A DNA stretch of 64,000 nt. It comes from Alphaproteobacteria bacterium. Lineage in GTDB: Bacteria > Pseudomonadota > Alphaproteobacteria > UBA6615. Position 1 is the first letter of the stretch, and each line of letters opens with the position of its first letter. Below are positions 1 to 11,596 of the stretch, piece by piece. The position numbers were made by a program, and so were the translations under genes. The notes below the pieces were generated by a model. The model saw nothing but the letters and a program-made list of their open reading frames with translations, ran no database searches and was not told the origin of the DNA. The stretch lies in contig JAALLF010000002.1 of NCBI GenBank assembly GCA_011087645.1, positions 248,001 to 312,000 on the forward strand, read 5' to 3'.

Positions 1-2
1 AC

Positions 3-728
3 GATGACCCTTTTCAGACCGACCCCGCACTCATCAGGGCCTCGGGCTATCCCTATGATATCACGCCAACCTCCTTCACGTTTATTGAGGGCGAGGCGAC
101 GCCGTTCGACCCCGGACTGACCGAGGGGCGGTTTCCGGTCATCGGCTATGGCTCGAACCAGTCACCGCAGCGGCTGCGCCAGAAATATGGCACCGCACAT
201 GCCCCGATCCCGGTCCAGCGCGGCCAACTTTCCGACCATGATGTGGTCTATTCGGCCCATTTCGCGTCTTACGGCTCGCTGCCGGCGGCGCTGCGTCACG
301 TTGAAGGCACGAGCGTCTCTGTTGCCGTTAACTGGCTCGACGAAGGTCAGTTGGCGGTCATGCATGGCACCGAATGGGACCATTATCATTATGCGAAACT
401 AACTGACATCTCCTTGCGGCTGGCCGAAGGCGAAACCCTAAGCGAGGCCTATGTTTATCTTTGCTTTTCCGGCCATACGGTGCGCGACGGCGAACCCATC
501 GCCTTGGCCGAGGTGGCGGCGGAAAATCGGCGCCATGACGCGATGTCCCAAATCGAGGCCCTGTCGCTCATGCGCGACCGGCTGTCGCCGGGCGCCGGGT
601 TGGCTGATTTCGTCGGCGCCCATATCACCGACGCGGAATTGCGTGCCGCGCGAACCCACCAGTTGCGTGCTGTCGCTGTGCCGGGACGCCATGCCGCCCA
701 TGAGGTGGTCTATAGAGGGCTCGAGTAA
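3..728 (+). CDS. GGCT-like hypothetical protein, 5' truncated
   Basis: The reading frame is open from the first bases of the window to a TAA at 726-728, so the true start lies outside. About 241 residues are visible. A motif reading VIGYGSNQS lies near residue 48 of the visible part and resembles the YGSN substrate-loop signature of the gamma-glutamylcyclotransferase (GGCT) fold. No membrane segment or signal is visible in this part. The fold is inferred from one motif and the catalytic acid was not identified, so the substrate is unknown. An internal ATG at 243 would discard the YGSN motif and is unlikely to be the real start. Confidence 0.6.
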   Translation, partial: DDPFQTDPALIRASGYPYDITPTSFTFIEGEATPFDPGLTEGRFPVIGYGSNQSPQRLRQKYGTAHAPIPVQRGQLSDHDVVYSAHFASYGSLPAALRHVEGTSVSVAVNWLDEGQLAVMHGTEWDHYHYAKLTDISLRLAEGETLSEAYVYLCFSGHTVRDGEPIALAEVAAENRRHDAMSQIEALSLMRDRLSPGAGLADFVGAHITDAELRAARTHQLRAVAVPGRHAAHEVVYRGLE

Positions 729-759
729 CGCCGATTGATTTGCGTCGGGACTCCCGATA

Positions 760-781
760 TATTTAACTTATTAGTTAAATA
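760..781. promoter_or_regulatory. AT-rich perfect palindrome, probable operator of the VOC gene
   Basis: Nine-base arms TATTTAACT and AGTTAAATA flank a TATT centre. The repeat is perfect and stands out in GC-rich DNA. It ends 21 bases before the ATG of the VOC gene and just before its GGAG ribosome site. TTAACT/AGTTAA dyads of this kind are typical of ArsR-type winged-helix repressors that control small SRPBCC or VOC genes. No regulator gene is present nearby, so the binding protein is inferred. Confidence 0.55.
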
Positions 782-802
782 ATAAATTGAGGAGACGTCA
801 GC

Positions 803-1180
803 ATGGCAACCCATGGCATCTTTCATTGGAACGAATTGTCGACCACCGATATCGACGGCGCCAAGGCGTTCTATAGCGAACTCATTGGCTGGACCTTCGA
901 CGAAATGCCGAACATGGCTGGTGGCACCTATTGGATCGCCAAGTCGGGCGACGAAATGGCCGGTGGATTGATGACCATGCCAGAGGCCGCACCTGCCGGT
1001 GCGCCGCCCCACTGGATGTCTTATCTCGCGATTGACGATGTCGACGGCGCGGTCGCGAAAGTCGCGGGTCTCGGCGGCGCGGTGTTGGCAGAAGCCTTCG
1101 ACATTCCCAATGTCGGCCGCATGGCGGTCATCCAAGACCCTCAGGGCGCAGTGATCTCGCTGATGACCCCGGCCGGCTAA
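803..1180 (+). CDS. VOC (glyoxalase/bleomycin resistance) family protein
   Basis: This 125-residue protein opens with GIFHWNELSTTDIDGAKAFY, the usual first strand and helix of a VOC module, and closes with a DPQGAVISLM strand where the last metal-ligand region of the fold lies. It holds two beta-alpha-beta-beta-beta halves, around residues 5-60 and 65-125. The family includes glyoxalases, dioxygenases and resistance proteins, so the substrate cannot be named. The ATG at 803 follows GGAG (790-793) at normal spacing. The palindrome at 760-781 suggests it is a repressed, inducible single gene. It converges with ubiA downstream with a 9-base gap. Confidence 0.85.
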   Translation: MATHGIFHWNELSTTDIDGAKAFYSELIGWTFDEMPNMAGGTYWIAKSGDEMAGGLMTMPEAAPAGAPPHWMSYLAIDDVDGAVAKVAGLGGAVLAEAFDIPNVGRMAVIQDPQGAVISLMTPAG

Positions 1181-1189
1181 GGTTTCAGC

Positions 1190-2113
1190 TTAGACCACCT
1201 GTCCGGCGATGATCCCGGCGAGCACAATCAGGCCGAAGTCGCGGTTGGCTTTAAATCGCACCAAGCAGTTTTTCGGATCGCTGAAATCGGCGCTGGCGGT
1301 TTGCCAGACCGCGTGGCCTGCGGCCGCGGCGAGGCCGGCATAGAACGGCCAGCTTAAGCCAACCACCCCGCCGGTCACCGCGAGCAGGGCCAAGGCGACG
1401 GCGAAGAAGGCGCCGATCCACGGCCGCGAACGGTCGCCGAGCAGACGGGCCGTCGATTTGATGCCGACTAGGGCGTCGTCCTCTTTGTCCTGATGGGCGT
1501 AGATCGTGTCGTAGCCCAAGGTCCAGAAGAAGCCGGCGGCGTAGAGGATCAGCGCCGGGGCGGCGATATCGCCGCGCACCGCCGCCCAGCCGAGCAGCGC
1601 GCCCCAATTGAAGGTCAGGCCGAGCCAGGCCTGGGGCCACCATGTGATGCGCTTCATCAGCGGGTAGGGGATCACCAACAGCAGGCTCGCCGCGCCGACG
1701 ATAACCGCGAAAAAATTGAACTGCAGCAGGATTAGCAGGCTTATCCCGAACAGGACGGCGAGAAACAACAGGGCGCGGGGGATCGAGATGGCGCCCGACG
1801 CGATTGGCCGGTCGGCGGTGCGGGCCACTTTGGCGTCGAAGTCCCGGTCGAAGAGATCGTTGATCACGCAGCCGCCGCCGCGCATGAGCAGGGCGCCGAC
1901 CCCGAACAGAACGAACAGCCACAGGTTCGGCCAGCCGCCATTGGGCGGCGCCAGGGCGAGCGCCCACCAGCCGGGCAATAGCAAAAGCCAGGTGCCGATC
2001 GGCCGGTCGAAGCGCGCCAAGCGTAAATAGGGGTGCGCGGACGGCGGCGTCAGCCGGTCGATCCAGTTGCCACGCGGGATGTCGCTGGCGTTATGTTGTT
2101 GCTGTTCGGTCAC
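1190..2113 (-). CDS. ubiA: 4-hydroxybenzoate octaprenyltransferase
   Basis: UbiA attaches the polyprenyl chain to 4-hydroxybenzoate in ubiquinone synthesis at the inner membrane. The 307-residue protein has many hydrophobic segments and both aspartate-rich prenyl-diphosphate motifs: NDLFDRDFD at residues 85-93 and YAHQDKEDD near 206-214. RPIGTWLLLLPGWW near residue 37 is the usual first-helix region of this family. CtaB in this same window belongs to the superfamily but has the haem-synthase signature, so the assignment here is secure. The start is a GTG, and the 5' ends of ubiA and the divergent rsmE lie less than 50 bases apart, so they probably share a promoter region. Confidence 0.93.
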   Translation of the reverse strand: MTEQQQHNASDIPRGNWIDRLTPPSAHPYLRLARFDRPIGTWLLLLPGWWALALAPPNGGWPNLWLFVLFGVGALLMRGGGCVINDLFDRDFDAKVARTADRPIASGAISIPRALLFLAVLFGISLLILLQFNFFAVIVGAASLLLVIPYPLMKRITWWPQAWLGLTFNWGALLGWAAVRGDIAAPALILYAAGFFWTLGYDTIYAHQDKEDDALVGIKSTARLLGDRSRPWIGAFFAVALALLAVTGGVVGLSWPFYAGLAAAAGHAVWQTASADFSDPKNCLVRFKANRDFGLIVLAGIIAGQVV

Positions 2114-2161
2114 GACGATCTATTGTTAGCAGAACGCCCAATGACTCCCAAAGAAACTGGC

Positions 2162-2938
2162 ATGATCGAAGACACGACCGGACCCCGGTTGCCGAAATTG
2201 CGTCTCTATGTGGCCGACGACCTCGGCGGCGGCGCGGCGGTCACCTTGGGCCGGGACCAATCCCACTACCTCTCCAACGTCATGCGCGCGACCGCCGGTG
2301 ACAGGATCGCCCTCTTCAACGGCCGCGACGGCGAATGGGCCGGCGAAATCACGTCCCTCGGCAAGCGCGCCGTTGAGTTGCATGTAACCGATAACCTGCG
2401 TCCCCAGGCCGACGAACCCGATTTATGGCTGGCCTTCGCGCCGATAAAGCGCGGACGCATTGATTTCGTGGCGGCCAAGGCGACCGAGTTGGGGGTGGCG
2501 CGGCTGATCCCGGTGATGACCGCACGGACCCAAATGACGCGGGTCAATACCGGGCGGCTGCGGGCTAACGCCGTCGAAGCGGCCGAACAATGCGAGCGGT
2601 TGACCGTGCCTGAGGTGAGCGAACCAGCCTCCCTGGCCGAAATACTGTCCGATTGGCCGGCTGACCGGCGGTTGTTTGTCGGCGACGAGACTGGCGGCGG
2701 CCAACCGATTGCCGAGGCGGTTGGCGATATCGCGGCTGGCGCAAACCAGCCCTGCGGAGTTCTCGTCGGGCCGGAAGGCGGATTTGCGACCGATGAACTT
2801 GACGCATTGGGTAAACTGGCCTTTGTTACAAAGATCGGGTTGGGGCCGCGTGTCATGCGTGCCGATACGGCAGCAATTGCCGCCCTTGCCGTGATTCAGG
2901 CTATTGCCGGCGACTGGCCTATCAGCCGGGACCGGTAG
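2162..2938 (+). CDS. rsmE: 16S rRNA (uracil-1498-N3) methyltransferase
   Basis: RsmE methylates U1498 of 16S rRNA using S-adenosylmethionine. About 258 residues show the SPOUT-fold signatures KATELGVARLIPV (middle), VLVGPEGGF and LGPRVMRADTA (C-terminal SAM-binding knot). The N-terminal KLRLYVADDL followed by DQSHYLSNVMR matches the PUA-like RNA-binding domain. I chose the ATG at 2162; an ATG at 2141 adds seven residues and cannot be excluded. A longer frame reaching back to 2033 overlaps ubiA and is not credible. gshA follows 33 bases downstream on the same strand and may be co-transcribed. Confidence 0.92.
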   Translation: MIEDTTGPRLPKLRLYVADDLGGGAAVTLGRDQSHYLSNVMRATAGDRIALFNGRDGEWAGEITSLGKRAVELHVTDNLRPQADEPDLWLAFAPIKRGRIDFVAAKATELGVARLIPVMTARTQMTRVNTGRLRANAVEAAEQCERLTVPEVSEPASLAEILSDWPADRRLFVGDETGGGQPIAEAVGDIAAGANQPCGVLVGPEGGFATDELDALGKLAFVTKIGLGPRVMRADTAAIAALAVIQAIAGDWPISRDR

Positions 2939-2971
2939 AGTTCTTACGATAACAAGACGGCACGGCGAGAT

Positions 2972-4339
2972 ATGGCAGCTCCTTCCACCGGCGGTGGCCC
3001 GGTTATCGAATCCAAAACCCAGCTAATCGAATGGTTCGAGGCCGGCAACAAGCCGCCGGAAGACTGGCGGATCGGCACCGAGCACGAAAAGTTCGCCTAC
3101 CGGATCGACGATCATGCGCCGCTCTCCTATGACGGCCAGCCGGGCATCCGCGATTTGCTGGAGGGCATGCAGCAATTCGGCTGGACGCCGGTTTTCGAAG
3201 GCGACAATGTCATCGCCTTGAGCGGCGAAAGTGGCGCCAATATTTCACTCGAGCCGGGCGGCCAGTTCGAGCTGTCCGGCGCACCTGTGGAAACCCTGCA
3301 CCAAACCTGCGACGAGGTTCAGGAACATCTGCGCCAAATCCGTATCGTGAATAAGGAACTCGGCGTTGCCATGATCGGCATCGGCTTCCACCCTACTTTG
3401 CGGCGCCAGGATGCGCCCTGGATGCCCAAGGGCCGTTACAAGATCATGCGCGAATATATGCCCAAGAAGGGTTCCATGGGCCACGACATGATGCTGCGCA
3501 CCTGCACCGTGCAGGTAAATTTGGACTTTTCCAGCGAAGCCGATATGGCGCGCAAGATGCGCATCGGTATGGCCTTGCAGCCGATCGCCACAGCGCTGTT
3601 TGCCAATTCGCCGTTCCGCGAGGGCAAGGCGACGGACTATGTTAGCCTGCGCAGTCTGGTGTGGACCGACACCGACCCGGACCGCTCGGGCATTCTGCCG
3701 TTCGTGTTCGACGATGATTTCGGTTTCGAGCGCTATGTCGATTATGTGCTCGACGTGCCGATGTATTTCGTCGCCCGCGACGGTCAATATATCGATGCCA
3801 GCGGGCAATCGTTTCGCGATTTTTTGGAAGGCAAACTGCCGGCGCTGCCCGGCGAGAAGCCGACCATGGGCGATTGGACCGACCACACCACGACGCTATT
3901 TCCGGAAGTGCGGCTCAAGCGTTTCATCGAAATGCGCGGCGCCGACGGGGGCCCGTGGCGGCGCATCTGCGCGCTGCCGGCCTACTGGGTCGGCCTGCTC
4001 TATGACGGCGAAGCGCTGGATGCGTCGTGGGATCTGATCAAGGACTGGACCGCCGACGAGGTAACGGCGCTGCGCAATGAAGTTCCCGCTGTCGGGCTGA
4101 AAACCCCGTTCCGCAATCGTCAGCTCATCGATATAGCCCGCGAAACGCTAGAGATAGCCCGCACGGGGTTGAAAAACCGCGCGCGGGCGGATTTTTGGGG
4201 CCAGGATGAGTCCCATTTCCTGGCGACCCTGGAACAAATTGTCGACTCCGGCATTACACCGGCGGAAAATAAATTGGCGGCGTTCAACGGCCGCTGGAAC
4301 CAGAGCGTCGACCGGGCGTTCGAGGAATATGCCTATTAG
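2972..4339 (+). CDS. gshA: glutamate-cysteine ligase (plant/alphaproteobacterial type)
   Basis: This enzyme catalyses the ATP-dependent first step of glutathione synthesis, joining glutamate to cysteine. The 455-residue length and the motif [13 protein letters not shown] near residue 30 identify the plant-type ligase found in alphaproteobacteria, rather than the enterobacterial one. Further family stretches are [14 protein letters not shown] near residue 94 and [18 protein letters not shown] near 318. No transit or signal sequence is present, so it is cytoplasmic. The stop is 29 bases from the convergent stop of the MFS gene, and no terminator hairpin is obvious in that gap. Confidence 0.93.
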   Translation: MAAPSTGGGPVIESKTQLIEWFEAGNKPPEDWRIGTEHEKFAYRIDDHAPLSYDGQPGIRDLLEGMQQFGWTPVFEGDNVIALSGESGANISLEPGGQFELSGAPVETLHQTCDEVQEHLRQIRIVNKELGVAMIGIGFHPTLRRQDAPWMPKGRYKIMREYMPKKGSMGHDMMLRTCTVQVNLDFSSEADMARKMRIGMALQPIATALFANSPFREGKATDYVSLRSLVWTDTDPDRSGILPFVFDDDFGFERYVDYVLDVPMYFVARDGQYIDASGQSFRDFLEGKLPALPGEKPTMGDWTDHTTTLFPEVRLKRFIEMRGADGGPWRRICALPAYWVGLLYDGEALDASWDLIKDWTADEVTALRNEVPAVGLKTPFRNRQLIDIARETLEIARTGLKNRARADFWGQDESHFLATLEQIVDSGITPAENKLAAFNGRWNQSVDRAFEEYAY

Positions 4340-4368
4340 TGCGGTCGGTGCGCTGTAAGCCGGGTTTG

Positions 4369-5922
4369 CTAACCACGGGTCTTGGGCTGGCTGACAAAAA
4401 ACGCGAAAATAATCCCGGCCAGAGTTACAACGGCGAACAACAAAAACGTGTCGCGAAACGCCAGCGTTATCGCCTGCGCCGAGACCACCTGTCCGAGATA
4501 GAGCATCGCCCCGGACTGCTGGACCGTTTCCGGCAGGCCGCCGATGGCCAGCAGTCCTTCGACTTCTCGCAAGAAATCGCTGGTGACGGCGTTGGCGGCC
4601 GATTGCGAGGCGGCGAAGGCGTCGCTGAAAAATGCGATCCGCTGTTCGAGGAATATCGCCAGCAGGTTAATGCCGAAGGCGCCGCCCAACTGGCGGGTGA
4701 AATTAATCGTGCCATTGGCCGCCGGAATCTGATGGGGCGCAAACCCCTTCAAGCCAGCGGCCATCAAGGGTGGGAAAACCGCCGCATGGGTCGCGCGGCC
4801 GATCATCACGATGATCGCGAAGGTCCAGAACCCAGTATTGGCGTCGACCACGCCGAGTGCGTAGTTCGACCAAGCGAAGCCGGCCGAGCCGAGTGCGATC
4901 GGTAAAAACGGGGGGACGCGGTCGCCAATCCGGCCCATCAACGGGAAAACCACCCCCAGCACGAGCCCGGCCGGGATAAGCACCAGGCCGGCCCGGGTCG
5001 GCGTATAGCTTTGCACCAGTTGGACGAAAATCGGTGTTAGATAGAGCGAGCCGAACAGGCCGACGCCGAACAGGAAGGAAATCGCATTGGCGGCGGCGAA
5101 TTGACGCGATCCGAACTGGCTAATTTCGAGGATCGGATCGTCGTACCACCATTCCCACAAAATAAACCCTACGGTGCTAAAGATGCCGATGACCAGCGAT
5201 AGCACCACGCTGTCCGAGGCCCAGCCCAAGCGTTGGCCATTCGACAGGCCGGTAAGCAACGCCAATAACGCCAAACCGAGAAGCGCGAAACCGAACCAGT
5301 CGAAGGCCGGCCGCGGTCCCGATTCTTCACGCGACGGCAGGATGACGGACCCGAGCAGCGCCGTTACCGCGGCGACCGGCAAGGCGACATAGAAAACAAA
5401 CCGCCAGTCGAACGCGTCGATGGCCATGCCGCCAACCCAGGGGCCGATGCCCGGGCCGAGAACGAAGCTGATACCGAACAAGCCGTTGGCCGTGGCGCGC
5501 CGCTCGGGGCCGAAGACCCGGTACATGGCGAGCTGGGTCAGGGGCAGAATGACGCCGGCGCAAAAGCCCTGAACAGCGCGGGCGAAGATGATGACATTGA
5601 ATTCCTGAGCGGTGCCGCCAACCACCGAGGCGGCGATGAATATGCCCATCATGCCGACGAATACCCGGCGTTGGCCAAACGAGCGGATCGCCCAGGTGCT
5701 GACCAGCATACCGGTGGTCATGGTGGCGAAAAACGCGGTGGCCATCCACTGCGCGAGATCCTGTCCGACCCCGAAGGCGCCCATAATGTCAGGCACGGCA
5801 ACATTGACGATGGTACCCGAAAGGGCCAAGGCGATGCTCGACATGATCGACATCACGATGATGAGAAAACCCTGGGTTCGGCCGAACCCGGGCGCTTGCG
5901 CGCTAACGGCCGGGGATGTCAA
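4369..5922 (-). CDS. DHA2-family MFS drug efflux transporter (EmrB-like)
   Basis: The 517-residue protein has about 14 hydrophobic segments, the count expected for DHA2 (14-spanner) drug:proton antiporters. The first helix contains ALSGTIVNVAVPDIMGAFG, a classic DHA2 motif that ends in the N-x-A-x-P-D signature. GPGIGPWVGG matches the antiporter motif C of helix 5. The probable start is a TTG at 5922 inside the end of the membrane-fusion gene, giving a 20-base overlap, so the two genes are translationally coupled. Together with the upstream HlyD-like protein it should form an EmrAB-type pump spanning inner membrane and periplasm. Substrates cannot be predicted. Confidence 0.9.
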   Translation of the reverse strand: MTSPAVSAQAPGFGRTQGFLIIVMSIMSSIALALSGTIVNVAVPDIMGAFGVGQDLAQWMATAFFATMTTGMLVSTWAIRSFGQRRVFVGMMGIFIAASVVGGTAQEFNVIIFARAVQGFCAGVILPLTQLAMYRVFGPERRATANGLFGISFVLGPGIGPWVGGMAIDAFDWRFVFYVALPVAAVTALLGSVILPSREESGPRPAFDWFGFALLGLALLALLTGLSNGQRLGWASDSVVLSLVIGIFSTVGFILWEWWYDDPILEISQFGSRQFAAANAISFLFGVGLFGSLYLTPIFVQLVQSYTPTRAGLVLIPAGLVLGVVFPLMGRIGDRVPPFLPIALGSAGFAWSNYALGVVDANTGFWTFAIIVMIGRATHAAVFPPLMAAGLKGFAPHQIPAANGTINFTRQLGGAFGINLLAIFLEQRIAFFSDAFAASQSAANAVTSDFLREVEGLLAIGGLPETVQQSGAMLYLGQVVSAQAITLAFRDTFLLFAVVTLAGIIFAFFVSQPKTRG

Positions 5923-7060
5923 TTTCCACCACCACCAACATGCCCGGGCGCAGCATCGCGTCTTCCTGCTTCACGCTGATGCGGATTGGCACACGCTGGG
6001 TCACCTTGGTGAAGTTGCCGCTGGGGTTGGGGTTGGGCAGTAGCGCGAACTCGCTGGTCGCTGCTTGGCCGATACGCTCGACCGTGCCGCTGAATTCGTG
6101 ATCGGGAAACGCATCGACCCGTAGCTTGACCGGCATGCCCGCCTCCAGATGGCGGAGCTCGGTCTCCTTGATGTTCGCCTCGACCCAAATATTGTCGGGA
6201 TCGTGGATCAACATCAGGCGCTGGCCGGGACGTACGAATTCACCCTTGTCGATGAAGGTGCGCGAGACGACGCCGTTTAGGGGGCTGCGGATGGTGCGGT
6301 CTTCGATGTCGAGGACCTGGCGGTCGCGTTCCGAGGCGATTTGCGCCTCTTGGAAGCGCAAATTATCGAGCAGGCTTTCATTGACCTGGATTTGCTGTCG
6401 GTCAGCTTCGGCTTCGCGCGTATCGGCCCGGGCCGTCGCCAGATTGGCCACGGCGACCTGGTAGCGTTCCTCCGATAGGCTGAGCGCGTTGCGGGTTTGG
6501 TCGAGGCGCTGTTGAGAGACTACCCGCGAGCCGGAGAGCGCCTTGATCCGCTCGAAATCCTTGCGCGCCAAGTCACGCTGTTCGCGGCTGGCGGCGACCC
6601 CGGCCTGCGCGGCCTTGACCCGTGAGGTTGCGGCTTCGCGGCGGCTCCTTGTCTGGGCATCGACCATGGCGGTTTCGGCCGAGATTTGCGCCCGCTGCGA
6701 GCCGATCGCCAGTAATCGCGCGTCCAATTCGTCGAGTTTTAAGGTTGCCTCGCGCGCGTCGATGGCGATCAGCAGATTGTCCACCGCGATGCTATCGCCT
6801 TCGATGACCGGTAATTCGGTCACCCAGCCGCTAACCCGGCTGCTAACGGCGATCTGGTCGGTGGTAATACGCGCGTCGGTTTCGGTGATTTGGCTCCACT
6901 GGGTAAAGGCCCAGTTGCCGGCCCAGGCCAGCAGAACGAGCACAGTCACCAATACGATAATGCCGCGCACAATCTGACGCACACGCCGCCCCACCCCGCC
7001 ACTTCTTTCGAAGGTAGCGCTGCTGGCAAGCGGCAGTTCTAGGCGGCTATCGTCTGGCAT
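5903..7060 (-). CDS. HlyD/EmrA-family membrane fusion protein
   Basis: This 385-residue protein is the periplasmic adaptor partner of the downstream MFS transporter. One N-terminal membrane helix lies near residues 31-52 and anchors it in the inner membrane. It is followed by a split lipoyl/barrel-sandwich domain (VIEGDSIAVDNLLIAID near 84; RSPLNGVVSRTFIDKGEFV near 260) around a long alpha-helical hairpin (about 105-235) rich in Ala, Arg, Glu and Gln. The region with IWVEANIKETELRHLEAG is the beta-barrel typical of EmrA. It is the first gene of the pair. The 153 bases separating it from tldD presumably carry its promoter, but no clear regulator site was seen. Confidence 0.9.
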   Translation of the reverse strand: MPDDSRLELPLASSATFERSGGVGRRVRQIVRGIIVLVTVLVLLAWAGNWAFTQWSQITETDARITTDQIAVSSRVSGWVTELPVIEGDSIAVDNLLIAIDAREATLKLDELDARLLAIGSQRAQISAETAMVDAQTRSRREAATSRVKAAQAGVAASREQRDLARKDFERIKALSGSRVVSQQRLDQTRNALSLSEERYQVAVANLATARADTREAEADRQQIQVNESLLDNLRFQEAQIASERDRQVLDIEDRTIRSPLNGVVSRTFIDKGEFVRPGQRLMLIHDPDNIWVEANIKETELRHLEAGMPVKLRVDAFPDHEFSGTVERIGQAATSEFALLPNPNPSGNFTKVTQRVPIRISVKQEDAMLRPGMLVVVEIDIPGR

Positions 7061-7213
7061 GGGTCGTTATTATCCGCGAACGGGGAACCGAAGCGGGAGC
7101 CCGTTAACTACATTAACGCCGACAAATATGGACGAATGGCTAAACTTTGCAATCTATTCATGCATTGATTGCATAGCTGGGCTGTGCTCAAGGTTGCCGA
7201 GAGCAGGCGGAAG

Positions 7214-8647
7214 CTAGACCGCCGTGCCGCCCACCGTCATCGCATCGAGCAACATTGTCGGCTGACCGACGCCGACCGGAACCGACTGGCCGTCCTTGCC
7301 ACAGGTGCCGACGCCGTCGTCGAGGCGGCTGTCATTGCCGATAAGGCTCACCCGCGTCAGGGCATCCGGCCCGTTGCCGATTAGGGTAGCGCCCTTTACC
7401 GGCGCGCCGAGTTTGCCGTTTTCGATCAAGTAGGCCTCGGTGCAACTGAACACGAATTTGCCGTTGGTGATATCGACCTGACCGCCGCCGAAATTAACCG
7501 CGTAGATACCTTTATCAACGGCGCGGAGGCATTCCTCCGGCTCGGCGTTGCCATCCAACATATAGGTGTTGGTCATGCGCGGCATCGGATGGTGAGCATA
7601 GGATTGGCGGCGTCCGTTGCCGGTGGGGTCGACGCCCATCAAGCGGGCGTTCATGCGATCTTGCATATAGCCTTTAAGGATACCGTCCTCGATCAACACA
7701 TTGTAGGCGCTCGGCGTACCCTCATCGTCGATGGTCAGCGAGCCGCGCCGGTCGGGAATAGTGCCGTCATCGACCACGGTGACCCCGGGGGCGGCGACCC
7801 GCTCTCCCAACAGGCCGGCAAAGGCCGACGTCTTCTTGCGGTTAAAGTCGCCCTCAAGGCCGTGGCCGATCGCCTCGTGCAGCAGCACGCCTGGCCATCC
7901 TGGTCCCAAGACCACCGGCATCTCACCGGCCGGCGCGGGGACTGAGTCCAGATTGACCAAGGCCTGACGCAGGGCTTCGTCGACCTGGCCGTGCCAATTG
8001 TCGGGGGTCAGCCAGTGGTCGTAGGCCGCCCGTCCGCCGACCCCGTGGGAGCCGGTTTCCTGACGATCGCCGTCGCCGACGACGATGGAAACGTTGAGGC
8101 GCACCATCGGTCGGATATCGGCAACCCGCAGTCCGCCGACCCGGACAATCTGGATGGCCTGCCAGTTCGCCGCCAGGGATGCGGTCACCTGACGGATGCG
8201 GGGATCGGCGGCGCGCGCATAGGCGTCGATCTCGCTAAGTAGCTGGACCTTCTCTTCAAAACTTGGTGATCCCAGCGGATTTATGTCGGCGTATAGGTCG
8301 CGGTTGGTGCCGGCGGGCGCGCCGGCGACGGTGCCCGACGCGCCGCCGCGGACCGCGCGGACGGTCTCGCCGGCGCGTTCGATGGCGGCCTCGGAGAGCT
8401 CTGTCGAGTGGGCGTACCCGGTGGCCTCGCCGGCCACCGCACGCAGGCCGAAGCCTTGCGAGGTATCGAAACTGGCGTTGCGCACGCGTCCGTCATCGAA
8501 GGTGATGCTTTCGCTTTGGCGATATTCGAGAAACAGCTCGCCGTCGTCGGTATCGCCGATCGCGTTGTCGGTTAAGGTTTCGACCCGTTTGGCATCCATG
8601 CCGGTGCGGGCAAAGAACAAATCGTCGGTACGTGCGATATCGCTCAT
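7214..8647 (-). CDS. tldD: TldD metalloprotease
   Basis: TldD pairs with TldE/PmbA to form a zinc protease that degrades unfolded peptides and processes certain RiPPs. With the start at 8647 the protein is 477 residues. HEAIGH at about residues 257-262 supplies the zinc ligands, and the LGPGWPGVLLHEAIGHGLEG context is characteristic. I chose the ATG at 8647 because the product then begins close to the conserved domain and an AGGGAAA site precedes it; a longer frame to 8785 adds 46 residues with no family resemblance. No tldE gene is present in this window. The gene is divergent from the cytochrome oxidase operon. Confidence 0.93.
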   Translation of the reverse strand: MSDIARTDDLFFARTGMDAKRVETLTDNAIGDTDDGELFLEYRQSESITFDDGRVRNASFDTSQGFGLRAVAGEATGYAHSTELSEAAIERAGETVRAVRGGASGTVAGAPAGTNRDLYADINPLGSPSFEEKVQLLSEIDAYARAADPRIRQVTASLAANWQAIQIVRVGGLRVADIRPMVRLNVSIVVGDGDRQETGSHGVGGRAAYDHWLTPDNWHGQVDEALRQALVNLDSVPAPAGEMPVVLGPGWPGVLLHEAIGHGLEGDFNRKKTSAFAGLLGERVAAPGVTVVDDGTIPDRRGSLTIDDEGTPSAYNVLIEDGILKGYMQDRMNARLMGVDPTGNGRRQSYAHHPMPRMTNTYMLDGNAEPEECLRAVDKGIYAVNFGGGQVDITNGKFVFSCTEAYLIENGKLGAPVKGATLIGNGPDALTRVSLIGNDSRLDDGVGTCGKDGQSVPVGVGQPTMLLDAMTVGGTAV

Positions 8648-8923
8648 GGCGTCATTTCCCTGATCGCTTACGGAGGGCGCTGGCGGCGTGTAACGCGGCC
8701 GCTCGATGCTAGTCCTCAATATGGAACCTCGCAGGCGATTTGTCAGTAGCGCTGCGTTCAAGAAAACGGCGTTGATGTAAAACAACCGAACCTAAATTTG
8801 CCGATGCTACAAGGATTTGCGGTTCTGCGACATGGTGTCCCAAACCCGGCATACGGTAATTGATTAGCTTGTTGGGAATCCGGAGCGTGCTTTATTTATC
8901 AAGGTGTTCCTGGAGTTTTGCCG

Positions 8924-8954
8924 AATTCGGTGTGTGTTTGTGAGGCACCGAATT
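8924..8954. promoter_or_regulatory. Inverted repeat in the ctaC leader (tldD-ctaC intergenic region)
   Basis: Perfect nine-base arms AATTCGGTG (8924-8932) and CACCGAATT (8946-8954) are separated by 13 bases, ending 21 bases before the chosen ctaC start. The repeat lies in the 328-base divergent gap 8648-8975, which holds no gene that I can support. That gap also contains one GAATC (GANTC-type) site at 8876-8880. The dyad could be an operator or an mRNA hairpin close to the ribosome site. Confidence 0.4.
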
Positions 8955-8975
8955 GCCAATGGCCGAGGCGCACGG

Positions 8976-11575
<2,600 letters not shown>

Positions 11576-11596
11576 TGATGTTTTGAGAGAGTAGCG

